A DNA stretch of 64,000 nt from Desulfovibrio mangrovi (GCF_026230175.1 NZ_CP104208.1:3883084-3947083); one strand, 5' to 3'; shown: positions 1-9,651, counted from the stretch's first letter. Notes: generated by a model from the sequence alone, not told the origin. Numbers and translations: made by a program.

Positions 1-2
1 AG

Positions 3-68
3 CGCAATATCGTCAGGGCTGTTGCCGTGAAGGTTCGCAAGCGCGGCCTGCTGGTACGTCCGCTGTAG
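3..68 (+). CDS. 3' end of an unidentified gene (partial)
   Basis: An open frame enters from the left edge and ends at a TAG (66-68). It gives 21 residues rich in Arg, Val and Lys, ending RGLLVRPL. The start lies outside the window. The fragment is too short to assign to a family, and it is possible that it is not coding. The next gene (yicC) begins 230 bases later. Confidence 0.35.
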   Translation, partial: RNIVRAVAVKVRKRGLLVRPL

Positions 69-256
69 TCTTTGCCATATGCCGCCGCATGGTGTACGGT
101 ACGGACTTGAACAAAGGTGCGTTGTAGCGTATCGGGGCGTACCGTTATTGCATGCGGCGTTTTTTGCGGACGCCATGCATCTGTCCGATCATGGCCGGTC
201 CGGTTGCAGCAGTCCTGCTGCACACCATATGTGCATGCATCATTTTAGAATTTTTC

Positions 257-276
257 CGCCCTGCCGATGCAGGGCG
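257..276. other. Perfect 8-bp hairpin upstream of yicC
   Basis: CGCCCTGC (257-264) and GCAGGGCG (269-276) form a perfect stem with a CGAT loop, 22 bases before the yicC start. A T run lies on its left side only, so it does not look like a terminator for plus-strand transcription. It could be an operator or a 5'-UTR hairpin; no function is shown. Confidence 0.4.
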
Positions 277-298
277 TTACCGTATCAAGAGGCTCGCA

Positions 299-1180
299 AT
301 GCTGAGAAGTATGACAGGTTTCGGACGTTGTTTCATGGAAGGCGACGGCTTTACCATGACTTGGGAAGTGCGCAGTGTGAACAGCCGCCATCTGGACGTA
401 AAATGGCGGCTGCCTGTTATGGTGCGGTCTGCCGAGGCGCGCTTTGAAAAGGTCGTGCGTCGTTTCGCCACCCGCGGCAGGGTGGACGTGTCCCTGAATC
501 TGCAGGTGCATAAGGCCGAACTGATGGCAGTGACCTTCAACGCCTCGCAGGCAGGTGCCATGATGGACCAGCTTGCTTCCTTCGCTTCGTCGAGGGGCGA
601 TGCCTTTGCGCCGGATTACAACCGTCTGCTCGGCATGGGCTTCCTGTGGGAAGACAGCGGTGCCGAACTGGACGAAGCCTTCGTGGCCAGCCTTGAAAAC
701 GGTCTTGCCGAGGCGCTGCAGGACTGGAACGTTTCCCGCGAGGCGGAAGCCGTGGCACTGGAAAAGGACATGCTGGAGCGTATTGCCCGCATGGAGGAAT
801 GGACCGCCATCATCAGCGAACGTGCTCCCCAGATCAAGGAAGATCGCTTCGCACTGGTGCGCGAGCGTCTGCGTGACGTGCTTTCCCGCAATGAGGTTGA
901 GCTTGAGGAACAGCGCTTCCTGCAGGAAATCACCCTGCTTTCCGACAAGCTGGATGTGAGCGAGGAGATTACCCGCCTGAACACCCACCTTGTCCGCCTG
1001 CGCGAGCTCATGCAGTCCGGCGGCGATGCTGGCAAGCGTCTCGACTTTACGCTGCAGGAGTGCTTCCGCGAGATCAATACCTGCGGCAACAAGATTCAGG
1101 ATCCCCAGATTTCCCACATCGTGGTGGATTTCAAGAACGAAATGGAAAAGTGCCGCGAACAGGTTCAGAATCTGGAGTAA
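299..1180 (+). CDS. yicC: YicC family endoribonuclease-like protein
   Basis: The 293-residue protein opens with the family signature MLRSMTGFGR and has the usual YicC length. The C-terminal DUF1732-type region contains the characteristic stretch KRLDFTLQECFREINT followed by a short tail. YicC-type proteins of other bacteria have been linked to RNA cleavage and stationary-phase survival. An upstream in-frame ATG at 152 exists, but the start at 299 fits the family N-terminus and has an AAGAGG ribosome site about seven bases before it. It heads a compact operon with remA, gmk and pyrF; the gap to remA is only 6 bases. Confidence 0.93.
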   Translation: MLRSMTGFGRCFMEGDGFTMTWEVRSVNSRHLDVKWRLPVMVRSAEARFEKVVRRFATRGRVDVSLNLQVHKAELMAVTFNASQAGAMMDQLASFASSRGDAFAPDYNRLLGMGFLWEDSGAELDEAFVASLENGLAEALQDWNVSREAEAVALEKDMLERIARMEEWTAIISERAPQIKEDRFALVRERLRDVLSRNEVELEEQRFLQEITLLSDKLDVSEEITRLNTHLVRLRELMQSGGDAGKRLDFTLQECFREINTCGNKIQDPQISHIVVDFKNEMEKCREQVQNLE

Positions 1181-1186
1181 GCCTGC

Positions 1187-1441
1187 ATGAAGGGAAACAG
1201 GCTACTCAACATCGGGTTCGGCAACTTTGTGGTGGCAAGCCGTGTCATAGGCATCTACAGCCCCACATCCGCCCCCATGCGTCGCGTGCGTGAGGACGCA
1301 AGGGCGGAGGGCAGGCTGGTGGACGCCACGCAGGGCAGAAAAACGCGATCCATAGTGATTACCGACTCGAACCATGTTATTCTCTCCGCCATACAGGCGG
1401 AAACCATAGGTCAACGATTCATACAGGAGGATGAGGCATAA
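1187..1441 (+). CDS. remA: RemA/DUF370 family regulator
   Basis: An 84-residue protein with the compact DUF370/RemA pattern: [10 protein letters not shown] near the start, a central Arg-rich R-V-R-E-D segment and a C-terminal TDSNHVILS motif. In Bacillus, RemA is a DNA-binding activator of biofilm matrix genes; in other phyla the role is largely unknown. It lies immediately before gmk, the usual context in many bacteria. Its TAA stop overlaps the gmk ATG (TAATG), so the two are probably translationally coupled. Confidence 0.9.
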   Translation: MKGNRLLNIGFGNFVVASRVIGIYSPTSAPMRRVREDARAEGRLVDATQGRKTRSIVITDSNHVILSAIQAETIGQRFIQEDEA

Positions 1442-2139
1442 TGGTGCCTGACACGCAAGACGCAACCGGAAAACAGGAAAAGGGCGCGTCCATGTCCAGA
1501 AGGGACAGGATGGAAGCTGAACGTACGGGCATCGTACTGGTACTCTGCGCGCCTTCCGGTACTGGCAAGACAACGCTGACCAGGCGTCTTCTCAAGGAAT
1601 TTCCCCGCTTCGAGTTTTCGGTTTCCTACACCACCCGCCAGCCCCGCGATGGCGAAGAGCACGGTAAGGACTATTTTTTCGTGACCGAGGCGGAATTCAC
1701 CGAAAAGCAGAAGGCCGGCTTTTTTGCCGAATGGGCAGAAGTGCACGGCAACTATTATGGCACCCCCAAGGAAGAAACCCTGCAGAAACTTGCCGCCGGC
1801 AAGGACATCATCTTCGACATCGACGTGCAGGGTGCCAGCCAGCTGCACGGCAGCCTGAAGCAGGGGTGCTACGTCTTCATCCTGCCGCCTTCCCGCAATG
1901 AGCTGGAACGCCGTCTGCACGGCAGGGGGACTGATTCAGAAGCCACCATCATCAAGCGGCTTGCCAATGCCGAAAAGGAAATGCAGCAGGCTCACTGGTT
2001 CAACGCATGGATCGTGAACGACGACCTTGAGCGGGCCTATGACGAGTTGCGCAGCGCCTATCTTGCGGCCACCCTGTCTCCCGCCTGCCATCCGGCACTT
2101 GTCAGCAGCATCATGAAGGGCTGGAGGGACAATGGCTGA
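1441..2139 (+). CDS. gmk: Guanylate kinase
   Basis: Guanylate kinase phosphorylates GMP to GDP with ATP in the cytoplasm. The P-loop APSGTGKTT lies near residue 39, followed by the GMP-binding [11 protein letters not shown] segment and the IFDIDVQGA motif. The start at 1441 gives 232 residues, about 30 more at the N-terminus than usual. That start is supported by an upstream GAGG and by coupling to remA. An internal ATG at 1492 would give a more standard length. The last 8 bases overlap pyrF. Confidence 0.95.
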   Translation: MVPDTQDATGKQEKGASMSRRDRMEAERTGIVLVLCAPSGTGKTTLTRRLLKEFPRFEFSVSYTTRQPRDGEEHGKDYFFVTEAEFTEKQKAGFFAEWAEVHGNYYGTPKEETLQKLAAGKDIIFDIDVQGASQLHGSLKQGCYVFILPPSRNELERRLHGRGTDSEATIIKRLANAEKEMQQAHWFNAWIVNDDLERAYDELRSAYLAATLSPACHPALVSSIMKGWRDNG

Positions 2140-2830
2140 TCTCGTCATTGCGCTTGATTATCCGGACGCGCGCGGCGCGCTTGCCATGGCGGAACGCCTG
2201 AAGGGCGCGGATGTGTGGATGAAGGTAGGGCTGGAGCTCTTTACTGCCGAAGGCCCGTCGCTCATCTCCCGCATCAAGGATATGGGCTTCAAGGTCTTTC
2301 TGGACATGAAGTTTTTCGACATCCCCAATACTGTGCGCGGTGCGGTGCGCTCCAGCGTGCGGCACGGGGTGGATATGGTGAATATCCATCTCATGGGCGG
2401 CGAGCGTATGGCCCGCGCAGCCATGGAAGGCCTGCAGGAAGGCGCTGCCGGTTCCGGCGCTGCTCCTCTTCTGCTCGGCGTGACCGTGCTTACCTCCATG
2501 GCGCAGGAAGACCTGCCGCAGGGCTTCAGCACATCCCTGTCGGAAACGGTTCTGCAACTGGCTTCGGCGGGCAGCCGTTGGGGCATTCACGGTGTTGTCT
2601 GTTCCGGCCACGAGGTTGCCGCCATAAAAAATAGTTGTGGAAATGGTTACTTATGTCTTACTCCTGGAATACGCCCCGTAGCGCTTGGCGATGACCAGCG
2701 CAGGACCATGACGCCGGCGCAGGCCGTGCAGGCAGGGTCGGATTTCCTTGTGGTGGGACGCCCGGTAACCGGATCGGATGATCCTGTCTCCGCGGCACAC
2801 GCCATACTGGAAGCCATGCGGCAGGCCTAG
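2132..2830 (+). CDS. pyrF: Orotidine 5'-phosphate decarboxylase
   Basis: This enzyme converts OMP to UMP, the last step of de novo pyrimidine synthesis. The catalytic signature [11 protein letters not shown] is near residue 58, the N-terminal substrate loop is ALDYPDAR, and the phosphate-binding TPGIRP and VVGRPVT segments follow. It is 232 residues, the normal length for the short bacterial type. The start ATG lies within the end of gmk and is preceded by GGAGGG, so a purine-nucleotide and a pyrimidine-nucleotide enzyme are made from one coupled message. Confidence 0.96.
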   Translation: MADLVIALDYPDARGALAMAERLKGADVWMKVGLELFTAEGPSLISRIKDMGFKVFLDMKFFDIPNTVRGAVRSSVRHGVDMVNIHLMGGERMARAAMEGLQEGAAGSGAAPLLLGVTVLTSMAQEDLPQGFSTSLSETVLQLASAGSRWGIHGVVCSGHEVAAIKNSCGNGYLCLTPGIRPVALGDDQRRTMTPAQAVQAGSDFLVVGRPVTGSDDPVSAAHAILEAMRQA

Positions 2831-2978
2831 CTTCCTGCCGTCGTGAGTCTGGATTGCTGCGAAAGGCGTCGATGGTGACTTTTTAGAACTGTGCAGCGCG
2901 GTAGCGCACGGCGGCAAACAATACCTTGTCAGAAAGCCAGAGGTCGCTGCATGGCGACTCTTGCCCTTGGGAGAGAAT

Positions 2979-3890
2979 ATGGGAGAGCAGAAGGAGCAAG
3001 CGGCCGGGACCAAAGAGCGTGAACCTATCAAGGGTATTTTTTCCACGCAGGAATTGAAGAAGGTAGGGGCGGGCACCACGGTGCGCAAAACCGTCCAGAA
3101 AGCTTTCTGGTCTGTGGAGGAAGCCGGCGGCAAGATTGAGGTGCAGCCCCTCAACGCCAACTATGTGCCTTCCGGTCCCAAGAGGACCATCAGTCTTGAG
3201 GAGCTGATCGAAAAGTTTCAGCCGGAACCGGAGTTCTACGTACAGACCGTGTTCCCCAAGATGAAGGAGCTAAACAAGACCATTGCCCGTGCCGACAGGC
3301 ACCGCCAGCGGGGTGAGGGCTTCAGCGCCGAATTCGAATACAATAACGCCCTCAAGGTGGACGAACAGAACGTGCGTGCCAACTTCGGGCTGGGACTGAC
3401 CTACCTTGACCGCGGCGAGACAGAGAAGGCGGATAACATCTTCGAACGTCTCGTCAAGCTGGATGCCGCCTTCGACGTTGAGCACAAGCATCTGTTCAAT
3501 GAATTCGGCATCAACCTGCGCAAGAACAAGATGCTTGATCAGGCGCGGGACTACTACTCAAGGGCGCTTGAGCTTTCCGGTAATGACGAGAACCTGCACT
3601 ACAATGTGGCCCGCGTCTGTCTGGAGAAGCAGGAATATGCGCCCTGCGCCGAACATCTGCTCAAATGTCTGGCTATCAACCCCTCTCTTGATGCGGCTGT
3701 GAAATTTCTCCTCTGGCTGAAGCAGAAGGATTTTGTTCCGGCGGAAAAGAAGGCCGAGGTGGATGCGCAACTCGTCAAATCCGCCCAGGCCATCAAGCGC
3801 CAGAAGGAAGGCGGCGAGGCTCCTGCCGCCAAGCCGGAAGGAACTGCAGCGCCTGCAACGCCTCAGGAGGCTGAGGGGGAAGCGGAGTAA
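2979..3890 (+). CDS. TPR-repeat protein, cytoplasmic
   Basis: A 303-residue protein without a signal peptide. The first ~100 residues have no recognised domain. Tetratricopeptide-like repeats follow at roughly residues 105-240 (for example AEFEYNNALKVDEQNVRANF and the ARDYYSRALEL segment). It ends in a Lys/Glu/Ala/Pro-rich low-complexity tail. The start at 2979 was chosen over a TTG at 2961 because a GGGAG site lies just before it. TPRs imply a protein-protein scaffold; the partner is unknown. It follows pyrF by 148 bases in the same direction. Confidence 0.8.
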   Translation: MGEQKEQAAGTKEREPIKGIFSTQELKKVGAGTTVRKTVQKAFWSVEEAGGKIEVQPLNANYVPSGPKRTISLEELIEKFQPEPEFYVQTVFPKMKELNKTIARADRHRQRGEGFSAEFEYNNALKVDEQNVRANFGLGLTYLDRGETEKADNIFERLVKLDAAFDVEHKHLFNEFGINLRKNKMLDQARDYYSRALELSGNDENLHYNVARVCLEKQEYAPCAEHLLKCLAINPSLDAAVKFLLWLKQKDFVPAEKKAEVDAQLVKSAQAIKRQKEGGEAPAAKPEGTAAPATPQEAEGEAE

Positions 3891-4046
3891 TAGGGAGATG
3901 TGCGCGCAGCGAAATTGCCCTCCGGATTCTTTCCGGGGCGGACAATACGCGAGCGCAGTTGTCTTGCAGTGAAGACCGGTCTGGCGTCTTTGGATGATTC
4001 GTTCTTAACCTGAGTTGTGTGGCGGGGTCACGTAACAGGAGCGGAA

Positions 4047-4922
4047 ATGCAGCATCACATGGAAGCGCAGGATTTTTTGGCGGACCTGTTGCAGAGCATG
4101 CAGGATCTTCCCTATGAGCCGAGCCTGCTAAGCGATCTCTTTTCGCTTACAAAGGATAATTCCCCCGCGTCACTGGAAGCCATAGGCCAGACCATAGCCC
4201 GCGGACAGGGGCTTGCCGCCCGTGTTCTTTCCATTGCCAATTCCGCTTATTACGGCCTGCAGTCGGAGGTTTCCTCCGTCTCGCGGGCCGTTGCCGTTCT
4301 TGGTCTAAAAGAGGTGCGCAACCTTGTTCTGGCCATCGGTGTTGCCGAGATTGCCAGCAAACGCAAGATGCCGAAAAAATTCGAGATAGCCGAATACTGG
4401 ATGCATCAGGTGGGCGTTGGCGAAGCGGCGCGTCTTATCGCTCTGCATGCGGCAAAGAAAGGGGAAAAGGAAGATCCCGATACCCTCTATACTGCAGGCC
4501 TGCTGCATGACCTTGGCAAACTCTTCATAGCTTCTTTCAGGCCGTTGACCTGGGCAGCCATCCGCAAGTTGCGTGATACCGCGCAGATATCCGATGCAGA
4601 GGCAGAGGACCGCTATTGGGGCATGGACCATGCCGTTATTGCGGCGCATGTCCTTTCTTACTGGAACCTGCCGGATGTCCTGACTGACCCCATCAGCTGG
4701 CACCACCAGCCCCGCCTTGCCGGAGAGCACAAGTGCGCCGCCGCCATGCTGCATGTGGCTAATGCCCTGTTGCACAGCCGGGAGGCGCAGGCTATACCCA
4801 TGTCCGAGACGGCAACGGCTCTGCTCTCCCGATTCGTGCCCGATATGGAGCAATTCGAGAGCGAGCTTGCCCTGCGGCTGGCCCCCGACAATATCCGGGC
4901 CTTTGTTTCACACCTCATCTAG
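4047..4922 (+). CDS. HDOD domain protein
   Basis: A 291-residue single-domain protein. The HDOD fold is recognised by the SLTKDNSPASLEAIGQTIARG-like entry, the block around SIANSAYYG, and the HD-like LHDLGKLF segment in the middle. HDOD proteins are thought to act in signalling, often near c-di-GMP and chemotaxis systems, but are not proven hydrolases. The ATG at 4047, with AGGAG before it, is preferred to a GTG 30 bases upstream. It precedes recJ by 32 bases and may be cotranscribed with it. Confidence 0.88.
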   Translation: MQHHMEAQDFLADLLQSMQDLPYEPSLLSDLFSLTKDNSPASLEAIGQTIARGQGLAARVLSIANSAYYGLQSEVSSVSRAVAVLGLKEVRNLVLAIGVAEIASKRKMPKKFEIAEYWMHQVGVGEAARLIALHAAKKGEKEDPDTLYTAGLLHDLGKLFIASFRPLTWAAIRKLRDTAQISDAEAEDRYWGMDHAVIAAHVLSYWNLPDVLTDPISWHHQPRLAGEHKCAAAMLHVANALLHSREAQAIPMSETATALLSRFVPDMEQFESELALRLAPDNIRAFVSHLI

Positions 4923-4954
4923 GTTGCCTTCGTTCGCACATCACGGAGTCTCTT

Positions 4955-6661
4955 TTGTCCAAACAGTGGATTTCCCGTTCGGCAGACCCTGCACCGCAGG
5001 GCCTTTCTGCCTGGGCGGAACAACTGGAAATTTCGGATTTTCTGGCGGAACTTCTGTGGCATCGCGGCCTGCAGAGCCGTGAGGATATGCAGCAGTACCT
5101 CAGCCCCTTTCTGCGTCAGCTTGCTCCGCTGTGCCAATGGCCCGGTCTGGAGGAGGCGGCGGACGTGCTTGCACAGGGGCTGGCGGAAGGTCGCCAACTG
5201 GCCGTGTGGGGCGATTATGACGTGGATGGCGTGACCTCCACGGCTTTGGTGAAGAGCTTTCTGGCAGGGCACGGGATTGATGCGCTGCATCATCTGCCCA
5301 ATCGTATGACCGAAGGTTACGGCATGAACGTGGCGGGCGTGGAAGCCCTGTTTGAGCGGGGGGTGCGCATGCTCCTTTCCGTTGACTGCGGCATTTCCGA
5401 TTTCGCTCCCGTGGCGCGTGCCCGAGAGTTGGGCATGCTGGTGGTGGTTTCCGACCACCATCTCCCCGGCGAGAAACTGCCCGATGCCCACGCCATCTGC
5501 AATCCCCGTTTGCGTGAATGTCCGTGTCCGGCCTTGGCCGGCGTGGGCGTGGCATTTTTCCTCATGTGCGCATTGAACGCACGGCTTGAGAAGCAAACCG
5601 GCATCCGGCAGGACGTGCGTCCGTTGCTTGACCTTGTGGCCTTGGGCACCATCGCCGACGTGGTGGATCTGGCAGGCCAGAACCGCATTCTGGTCAAGAA
5701 CGGCCTGCTGGTGCTGGCGGAAGGAAAGCGCATCGGCATGGCTGCGCTCAAGGAAGTTTCCGGCTATGCGCCGGGGGCGGCCGTGGGGGCAGGGCAGGTC
5801 GCCTTCGGCCTTGCGCCGCGCATCAACGCAGCCGGACGCATGGGCAGGGCTGGTTTGGCGCTTGATCTTCTGCTCTCGCAGGATCCCGAGGAGGCCAGAC
5901 GGCTTGCGGCCTCGCTGGACGGCATGAACGAGGAACGCAAGAACGAGGAAGAACGCATTCAGGAAGCTGCGTTCAATCAGGCGGAATCACAGCTCAACCG
6001 CAACGCGTTAGTGCTGTATGGTGAGGACTGGCACTCCGGCGTCATAGGCATCGTCGCCTCCCGCGTGGTGGAAGCCCACTACAGGCCCACGGTCATCCTG
6101 TGCCGTGAGGGAGATATCATCAAGGGGTCGGCCCGTTCGGTCAGCGAATTTCATCTGCACGAGGGGCTCACCCGCTGTGCCGATCTGTTCATTGGCTTCG
6201 GCGGACACAAGCTCGCGGCGGGCATGTCCTTTGCGCCCGACAAGCTGGAGGCGTTCAGATCCCGTTTCACGGATATCGTCGAGCAGAGTATCGGCACCCA
6301 GCCGCTTACGGCCCACCTTCGTGTGGACGGAGACATGGGCTTTGATCTGGCTTCGGACTTTACCCTGCTCAAGGAACTTGAACTGCTGCAGCCCTTCGGC
6401 ATGGGGAACAGTGAGCCCGTGTTCGCCTCGCCGCCCCTGTTGGTCAAGTCGCGCCGCGTCTTTGCCAGAAAGCACCTGAAGCTGGAACTCTTTGACGGGG
6501 CAAGCGGCATAACCCTGCACGCCAAGGCGTGGAGAATGGCTGAAGCCATGCCGCCCATGATCGAAGGCAGGAATATTCGTCTCGCTTTTTCTCCCCGCAT
6601 AGACCGCTACAACGGCGGAGCCGAGGTGGACTTGCGCATCAAGGATTGGAAATTGATGTGA
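4955..6661 (+). CDS. recJ: Single-stranded-DNA-specific exonuclease RecJ
   Basis: RecJ degrades single-stranded DNA 5' to 3' in recombination and repair. The DHH-family motifs are present in order: GDYDVDGVTS (motif I, near residue 88), the VDCG block, SDHHLPGE (motif III), and GGHKLAAGMS in the DHHA1 domain, followed by the OB-fold region. The length of 568 residues is normal. The start codon is TTG with GGAG a few bases upstream. A strong terminator follows about 50 bases after the stop. Confidence 0.95.
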   Translation: MSKQWISRSADPAPQGLSAWAEQLEISDFLAELLWHRGLQSREDMQQYLSPFLRQLAPLCQWPGLEEAADVLAQGLAEGRQLAVWGDYDVDGVTSTALVKSFLAGHGIDALHHLPNRMTEGYGMNVAGVEALFERGVRMLLSVDCGISDFAPVARARELGMLVVVSDHHLPGEKLPDAHAICNPRLRECPCPALAGVGVAFFLMCALNARLEKQTGIRQDVRPLLDLVALGTIADVVDLAGQNRILVKNGLLVLAEGKRIGMAALKEVSGYAPGAAVGAGQVAFGLAPRINAAGRMGRAGLALDLLLSQDPEEARRLAASLDGMNEERKNEEERIQEAAFNQAESQLNRNALVLYGEDWHSGVIGIVASRVVEAHYRPTVILCREGDIIKGSARSVSEFHLHEGLTRCADLFIGFGGHKLAAGMSFAPDKLEAFRSRFTDIVEQSIGTQPLTAHLRVDGDMGFDLASDFTLLKELELLQPFGMGNSEPVFASPPLLVKSRRVFARKHLKLELFDGASGITLHAKAWRMAEAMPPMIEGRNIRLAFSPRIDRYNGGAEVDLRIKDWKLM

Positions 6662-6711
6662 TCTCAGATAGATATCGCCTTTACAAAAAATAAGGTATCT
6701 TAACCTTGCTG

Positions 6712-6736
6712 AACGGTCCTTAACGGACCGTTTTTT
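6712..6736 (+). terminator. Intrinsic terminator after recJ
   Basis: An 8-bp stem AACGGTCC/GGACCGTT with a short loop is followed by a T run. It lies 50 bases after the recJ stop and ends the upstream operon. Confidence 0.9.
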
Positions 6737-6825
6737 GCTGCATCTGTGGTGTTTCTTCGTTTCGGCAAAGATTGCCGATGACCCTTCGGTGAACCCGGGA
6801 GGGGGTAAACCGCAGAGAGGCGAGT

Positions 6826-7854
6826 ATGAGCGTATCGGGGATTGATAAATCGTTATCGGGAACCAGCGGATGGATTCATGGTGCCGGGCAGCGCGGAAAG
6901 AAGGATTCCGGGCCGGATTATGATCAGCTGGCAAAGAAGATCCTGGAAGAGCGCGATCAGGATGGGGACGGACTTCTTTCCGCATCGGAACTGCGCATGT
7001 CCCGCAAGCGTTTTGCGGCGGTGGATACAGACAGCGACGGTTTCGTTTCGCAGGAAGAGCTGGCCACACACGTAAGCAGCGGCAACAGCAACAGCCATTT
7101 GCACAAGATTGCCGCGGCCATCATTGCACAGCAGGATACCGACGGCGACGGCAAGCTCTCCAAGTCCGAGAGCGAGCTGGCCAACGAGCAGTTCGAACAG
7201 GCCGACTCTGACGGAGACGGCTTCCTTACCCAGAGCGAAATCGCCAATGCCTTGGGGGCCTCGCGCAAGGAGTTCAACGAAGCCATGCAGGAAGGCATGG
7301 CCTCCATGCGCGGCGAGCAACAGGACCGCGGTGCCGGTAATGATGACCGCAAGGGGACATATCCTCTCGGCAGTCCTGATTCGGACGCCACCAGCAAAAG
7401 CGGATACAATGAACGCAAGGACTTGAACGGCGACGGCGTTGTTTCTCCTGAAGAGGTTGCCGCGATTCTGGAACACGGCCTTGCCAAGGCCAAGTCCATG
7501 GTTGCCAGTGGCGAGTTGGATATCAAGACCGAGGACAACGGGGGCAGCACTGTTGACGGCACAGAGGAAAATGCCGCTGTCATTGCCGGAGAGAAGCAGG
7601 ATGAGGGGCATGGCGGCAGGCATGGCGTTCCTGTCTGGCTGCGCCGACGTGCCATGGAAGCCTATGAGGGCCAGATGGGGACTCTGTTGAGCCGCGTGCT
7701 CGGCGGAACCGGAACTCCTGTTGCGGCTGATGGTGTTGAAGGCGCATCGCCCGTCACCGAGGCTGCAGAAGGCACTGTTGCCGATCAGGTTCCCGCCGCG
7801 GATGCGACGGCGGCTGTTCCAGAAACAGGCGAGATGCTTTCGGCTCTGGTCTGA
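6826..7854 (+). CDS. EF-hand calcium-binding protein with five loops
   Basis: A 342-residue protein with five canonical EF-hand loops starting near residues 44 (DQDGDGLLSASE), 67 (DTDSDGFVSQEE), 104 (DTDGDGKLSKSE), 127 (DSDGDGFLTQSE) and 199 (DLNGDGVVSPEE). The first four form two pairs and the fifth stands alone. No signal peptide or membrane segment is visible. The second half is acidic and low in complexity, with one basic stretch VPVWLRRRAMEAYEG. It is a monocistronic unit between two terminators. Calcium binding is well supported by the loops; the cellular role is unknown. Confidence 0.88.
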   Translation: MSVSGIDKSLSGTSGWIHGAGQRGKKDSGPDYDQLAKKILEERDQDGDGLLSASELRMSRKRFAAVDTDSDGFVSQEELATHVSSGNSNSHLHKIAAAIIAQQDTDGDGKLSKSESELANEQFEQADSDGDGFLTQSEIANALGASRKEFNEAMQEGMASMRGEQQDRGAGNDDRKGTYPLGSPDSDATSKSGYNERKDLNGDGVVSPEEVAAILEHGLAKAKSMVASGELDIKTEDNGGSTVDGTEENAAVIAGEKQDEGHGGRHGVPVWLRRRAMEAYEGQMGTLLSRVLGGTGTPVAADGVEGASPVTEAAEGTVADQVPAADATAAVPETGEMLSALV

Positions 7855-7914
7855 TGTGCTTCAGCCTGCTTCGACCTTGGCCTATTGCAGGCAATGGATC
7901 ATTGAATGCCAATG

Positions 7915-7946
7915 AACCGGCTCTTCGGAGCCGGTTTTTATTTTTC
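7915..7946 (+). terminator. Intrinsic terminator after the EF-hand gene
   Basis: Stem CCGGCTC/GAGCCGG closed by a UUCG tetraloop, followed by TTTTTATTTTT. Confidence 0.92.
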
Positions 7947-8089
7947 GGTCAGCCCATGAATCGAAATATCTAAAAGGTGCGATGTATTTCTCACCTATGC
8001 CGCTGCAAGACATTGCATGGAAAAATAACAGGGCTTCGTTGCTGCCGGTGCTTCCGTAGCTGTCCTTGCAGCGGCTACGTTCGGTCCGT

Positions 8090-8653
8090 CTAGCGGGCGT
8101 TGATGCGTATCACGTTACCGGCGGCCGTTGCGGCAATGGCAGCTCCGTCTCGGTCCACGGTGACGGAAACAACGGCTTCCGTTCCGCTCTCCAGAAGGAT
8201 TGCGCTGCCGTCCGGGGCAATCTTCCATATCTCTCCGAAACGGGTACCCACAATCAACTGCCTGCGGTGGTCTACCGCCACAGCACTGGGACCGCGCAGT
8301 CCGCTCACGAGCACGCCGGATTCACCGTCTCTGGTCAGGCAGCGGACGGTTCCTGCTGTTTCGTCAGCCACATACAGGGCTCCGTGTGCATCCATGGCAA
8401 GACAAAGGGAAGAGGATTCCCTGTGCAGCAAAATGCGGGAGGATGTTGTATCTGCACCGGGGGCGGAAGGAATAGACTTGCCCGCCATGAGTACGGCGCC
8501 AGAACCGGCCTTCTGCAACTGGTTCAAGGCCTCCTGCCCGCCTGCGTGTCCGAAGACCGGCAGGCTGAGAACGGTCAGAATGCATCCGGCTGCAAGAGCG
8601 TGCCGCCAGACGCGATATCCGGAAAAGGTACTGGGAAAGGTCTCGTTGTGCAT
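8090..8653 (-). CDS. Secreted beta-propeller-like (NHL/SMP-30 type) protein
   Basis: The 187-residue protein has an N-terminal signal peptide with hydrophobic core around AAGCILTVLSLPVF. The following repeats resemble NHL/SMP-30 blades (AMDAHGALYVADE, VDHRRQLIVGTRFG, VDRDGAAIAATAAG). The length gives only three or four blades, fewer than a full propeller, so it may be a half-propeller or oligomerise. The start was placed at 8653, where GGAGGA lies 5 bases upstream, rather than at ATG codons further out. It is divergent from the LysR gene, which may regulate it. Confidence 0.68.
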   Translation of the reverse strand: MHNETFPSTFSGYRVWRHALAAGCILTVLSLPVFGHAGGQEALNQLQKAGSGAVLMAGKSIPSAPGADTTSSRILLHRESSSLCLAMDAHGALYVADETAGTVRCLTRDGESGVLVSGLRGPSAVAVDHRRQLIVGTRFGEIWKIAPDGSAILLESGTEAVVSVTVDRDGAAIAATAAGNVIRINAR

Positions 8654-8760
8654 GGTTTCCTCCTGCATCACGGTGGATACGATAAGGGGATACTGCGCCC
8701 GGGGTATTGATATGTCCAATATTGCTTTATGTGGTGATTGATTTGTGCTATGTATTAATA
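8654..8760. promoter_or_regulatory. Divergent promoter region between propeller gene and lysR
   Basis: A 107-base AT-richer gap separates two divergent genes, the usual place for LysR-family operators. No single T-N11-A site could be chosen with confidence. Confidence 0.4.
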
Positions 8761-9651
8761 ATGGAACTCAGACATCTTCACTATTTTATCGCTGTGGCAG
8801 AGGAACTGCATTTCGGCAACGCGGCCAAGCGCCTGCATATGTCGCAGCCGCCGCTCAGTCAGCAGGTGCGCCAGCTTGAAGAGGAGTTGGGCGTTTCGTT
8901 GTTCAGCAGGACAAGCCGGAGCGTGGCCCTGACGCCGGAGGGGGCTGCTTTTCTTGAAGACGCCCGTGATATTCTGCAGCGCACGGAGCTTGCGGTGAAG
9001 CGGGTTCAGGCTGTGGCCAACGGGGAGGAGGGGCTGTTGCGGGTCGGCTTCATGGGGTATGCGCTCATGACCGGATACCCGCAGGCCATTCGGGAGTTCA
9101 GGCAACGGTACCCCAAGGTCCGTCTGGAGCTTTGGGAGTTTTCCACGGCGCATCAGCTCAGGATGATTGCGGCGGATGAGTTGGATGTGGGGCTCATAAG
9201 CTGTGTACGCGGGGTTCCCATGAAGCTGGACAGTCTGCTGTTCCGCAAGGAGCCATTCATGCTGTGCATTCCGGAAGGGCACCCGCTTGCCGAACTGGAA
9301 GCAGTGCCGCTTGCAAGGCTGGCCGGAGTGCCGCTTATCCTCTTTCCGCGCAAGGCGCACCCCATGCTTTACGATGCGTTGATTGCCAGCTTTCGCAATG
9401 CCGGTGTAGTGGCCGAGGTGGTGCAGAGCGTTGCCCGTATAGAAACCGGCAAGGCGCTGGTGGCTGCAGGGTTGGGGTGCTCCATTCATCCGGCTTCCGT
9501 CAGCGCCGCAATGAGGCCCGGGGTGGTGTACCGTCCGCTCATAGGCGACATGCCCAGCCCGGAGTTGCGCGTTGTGTGGAAGAAGGACAACCTGAGCGCT
9601 GCGCTCAGCCTGTTTCTTGAAGAAGTGCGCCTGTATAGGGACGAGGTGTGA
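8761..9651 (+). CDS. LysR family transcriptional regulator
   Basis: The 296-residue protein starts MELRHLHYFIAVAEE, the classical LysR winged-helix N-terminus, followed by the HMSQPPLSQQVRQLEEELG recognition region. A periplasmic-binding-like effector domain covers about residues 90-295. Length is typical. The start at 8761 is set by the family N-terminus; the upstream ribosome site is weak. The divergent propeller gene and the downstream iron alcohol dehydrogenase are candidate targets. The effector cannot be read from sequence. Confidence 0.94.
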   Translation: MELRHLHYFIAVAEELHFGNAAKRLHMSQPPLSQQVRQLEEELGVSLFSRTSRSVALTPEGAAFLEDARDILQRTELAVKRVQAVANGEEGLLRVGFMGYALMTGYPQAIREFRQRYPKVRLELWEFSTAHQLRMIAADELDVGLISCVRGVPMKLDSLLFRKEPFMLCIPEGHPLAELEAVPLARLAGVPLILFPRKAHPMLYDALIASFRNAGVVAEVVQSVARIETGKALVAAGLGCSIHPASVSAAMRPGVVYRPLIGDMPSPELRVVWKKDNLSAALSLFLEEVRLYRDEV

